Positions 62,734 through 64,000 of a stretch of DNA of 64,000 nucleotides are shown piece after piece. Source of the DNA: Pyxidicoccus xibeiensis. GTDB taxonomy: Bacteria; Myxococcota; Myxococcia; Myxococcales; Myxococcaceae. The notes under the pieces were generated by a model. It was given only the letters and a program-made list of their open reading frames with translations. It ran no database searches and was not told where the DNA came from. Location: the NCBI RefSeq assembly GCF_024198175.1, contig NZ_JAJVKV010000004.1, positions 124,001-188,000 on the forward strand, given 5' to 3'. Positions within the stretch are counted from its first letter, which is position 1. The number at the start of each line of letters is the position of its first letter. The position numbers were made by a program, and so were the translations under genes.

Positions 62734-63617
62734 TGAGCGTAACAATTGACGTGGCGCTGCTCGCTGTGTTCGTGGAGGTCGCCGACAGGGCGAGCTTCTC
62801 TGCAGCGGCTCGCACGCTCGGGACGACCACGGCGACCGTGAGCCGCAACATCGCGAAGCTCGAGGAGTCCGTCGGCTCGAGGCTGTTCTATCGAACGACT
62901 CGGCGGGTTTCGCTGACCACCGCAGGAACGGCGCTTTACGAACGAACCGCCGCGCACGTGCAGGCCCTGACTCACGCCACGAGGGAATTGCCCGAGCACC
63001 AGAGTGAGCCGGCCGGCACCCTCAAGCTCACAGCGCCCTATGACCTCGGCGCGACGTTCCTCGGCAGCGTGATTTCGCGCTTCATCGCGCTCTACCCGAA
63101 GGTGCAGGTACAGGCGGAGTTCAGCAGCCGCATGGTCGACATCGCAGCCGAGGGATTCGATGTCGCGCTTCGTGGTGACAGCGGCAAGCACCACGACACG
63201 TCGCTCACGGCGCGACGGCTCGTCCAGCGAGGTGAGCTCAGTCTGTACGCGGCGCCGAGCTACCTCGCACGGCGCGGCAGCCCTCGGGGACTCGCATCGC
63301 CCGAGCACGACTGGCTCGTGGCAGGCCCCCTGCGTCGCGCGTTCGACTTTCCCGCAACGTTCACACCGAGGATTGTCGCGAACGACTTCCTCTTCCTGCG
63401 TGGCGTTGCGATATCGGGCGGGGGGATTGCTACGTTGCCCGCGTTCATCGCGCAGCCGTACGTCGCGAGCGGCGAGCTCGTGCGTGTCCTTCCCTCAGTC
63501 CGCGTGAGCGTCGGCGGGCTGCTGTTGCTCTACTCATCGACACGGCCGCTCGCGCGCAAGGTTGCGGCGTTTCGCGATTTCATGGTGGAGGTCACCCAGA
63601 AGGAGTGGGTGGGCTGA
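62733..63617 (+). CDS. LysR-family transcriptional regulator
   Basis: The 294-residue regulator has an N-terminal winged HTH (ALLAVFVEVADRASFSAAARTLGTTTATVSRNIAKLEESVG, residues about 8-50, written here in part) and an effector-binding domain (GTLKLTAPYDLGATFLG, VVQ-type FIALYPKVQVQAEFS, VALRGDSG). This subgroup resembles the AaeR/PerR-like LysRs that sit divergent from oxidoreductases and quinone reductases. It is divergent from the NmrA-type gene, the classical arrangement for control of that gene. Confidence 0.93.
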   Translation: MSVTIDVALLAVFVEVADRASFSAAARTLGTTTATVSRNIAKLEESVGSRLFYRTTRRVSLTTAGTALYERTAAHVQALTHATRELPEHQSEPAGTLKLTAPYDLGATFLGSVISRFIALYPKVQVQAEFSSRMVDIAAEGFDVALRGDSGKHHDTSLTARRLVQRGELSLYAAPSYLARRGSPRGLASPEHDWLVAGPLRRAFDFPATFTPRIVANDFLFLRGVAISGGGIATLPAFIAQPYVASGELVRVLPSVRVSVGGLLLLYSSTRPLARKVAAFRDFMVEVTQKEWVG

Positions 63618-63874
63618 GGGACCGCTGGCCCGCGTGCATCCACCCTGGCTCTGGCTCCAACCTAGTGCCTGAACTCGCACGCTCAAGGAGCCACCACCCG
63701 GCTACCCGAGCGCTCCATCATCGAGCAGGTCACCTCCTGGCGAAGAGCGGCGTGCCCGAGTACGTGGGCCGGCTCATCCACTCCAACCGGCAGCTGCGGC
63801 CGCCCCGGCGCGAGGAGTGGCGGCCCCACCCCAACTACCTGAAGTGGCACCGCGAGCACGTCTTCAAGGGCTGA
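63605..63874 (+). pseudogene. Possible frameshifted remnant downstream of the LysR gene
   Basis: Only the C-terminal half of this frame looks protein-like: EYVGRLIHSNRQLRPPRREEW then HPNYLKWHREHVF. An adjacent frame upstream reads TRLPERSIIEQVTSW, so a one-base shift near 63745 would join them into a longer protein end. No family is recognised. The rest of 63618-64000 shows nothing I can support. Confidence 0.25.
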
Positions 63875-64000
63875 CAGCGCCCCGCCCTACTCCTTGAGCT
63901 GTCGCCAGGCTATTCCAGCGCCAGCTCCGAACCAGGGCGGCTGCGACCCTGGCCTTCTTCCTTCGGGGAGTGTTCGCGTCCTACAGGCGGCGCGTCAGTT

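Noticed and set aside
63910..64000. Open minus-strand frame running into the window end (30 codons to a TAG)
   Set aside because: Thirty stop-free codons mean little in GC-rich DNA and the residues show no family; the window ends before it can be judged.

Overview
This 64 kb window is high-GC, gene-dense bacterial chromosome and almost certainly comes from a myxobacterium of the Myxococcaceae (Myxococcus/Corallococcus/Pyxidicoccus type). The signs are a MYXO-CTERM-like C-terminus, DUF2381 (Myxococcus paralogous family TIGR02268), an Imm11-family immunity protein, a eukaryotic-type Ser/Thr kinase, a histone-H1-like lysine/alanine tail, DUF4215 Cys-rich repeats and many lipoproteins. No rRNA, tRNA, CRISPR array or intact insertion sequence was seen. 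Family names come from recognising motifs by eye; no database search was run.

Layout. 1-5.6 kb: the 3' end of a multi-pass membrane protein (Gcr-like), an MMPL/RND transporter, a lipoprotein, an MgtC-like protein and a DUF2171-like protein. 5.7-10.3 kb (minus): a compact mannose-family PTS, IIA-IIB-IIC-IID-HPr-EI. 10.3-13.7 kb: a Bcp/PrxQ peroxiredoxin, a 37-aa membrane peptide, an aspzincin (M35-like) lipoprotein protease and, after a strong terminator, a lipoprotein that is a free-standing copy of the protease's N-terminal domain. 13.7-17.4 kb (minus): a divergent NAD-kinase-like protein coupled to an SPFH protein, then a FeeM-like N-acyltransferase followed by a haem-oxygenase-fold oxidase. 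17.6-20.3 kb: a tiny Cys-rich secreted peptide, an ECF sigma/anti-sigma pair and a TPR lipoprotein. 20.3-25.7 kb: a DUF4215/pre-peptidase C-terminal lipoprotein and a DUF5916 outer-membrane protein. 25.8-32.1 kb: a metallophosphoesterase, an orphan Imm11 protein, then a kinase / PEGA protein / TonB-dependent receptor run. 32.2-36.8 kb: a 1137-aa peptidoglycan-binding + C39-like peptidase protein and two small companions.

37.4-51.4 kb is the main system: ten plus-strand genes, mostly overlapping by 1-20 nt, that read as a complete beta-glucan utilisation operon. It has a ROK repressor, a GH16 endo-glucanase lipoprotein, a peptide/oligosaccharide ABC importer (binding lipoprotein, permease, permease-ATPase fusion, ATPase), a GH1 beta-glucosidase, a 1117-aa glycosidase fused to a predicted outer-membrane beta-barrel, a small lipoprotein and a lipoprotein with a duplicated carbohydrate-binding-like module. 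The inferred flow is cleavage of glucan at the surface, entry through the barrel, capture by the binding protein, import, and hydrolysis to glucose.

51.5-58.1 kb holds large secreted lipoproteins. 58-64 kb holds an unrecognised protein, the H1-tailed protein, a DUF2381/lipoprotein pair without its usual kinase, and a divergent NmrA-type oxidoreductase / LysR pair.

A shared 10-13 bp element (CCTTAAGTGG, extended GCCTTAAGTGGTA in two of three copies) lies 57-108 nt upstream of three unlinked secreted-protein genes and is the clearest unexplained regulatory signal.
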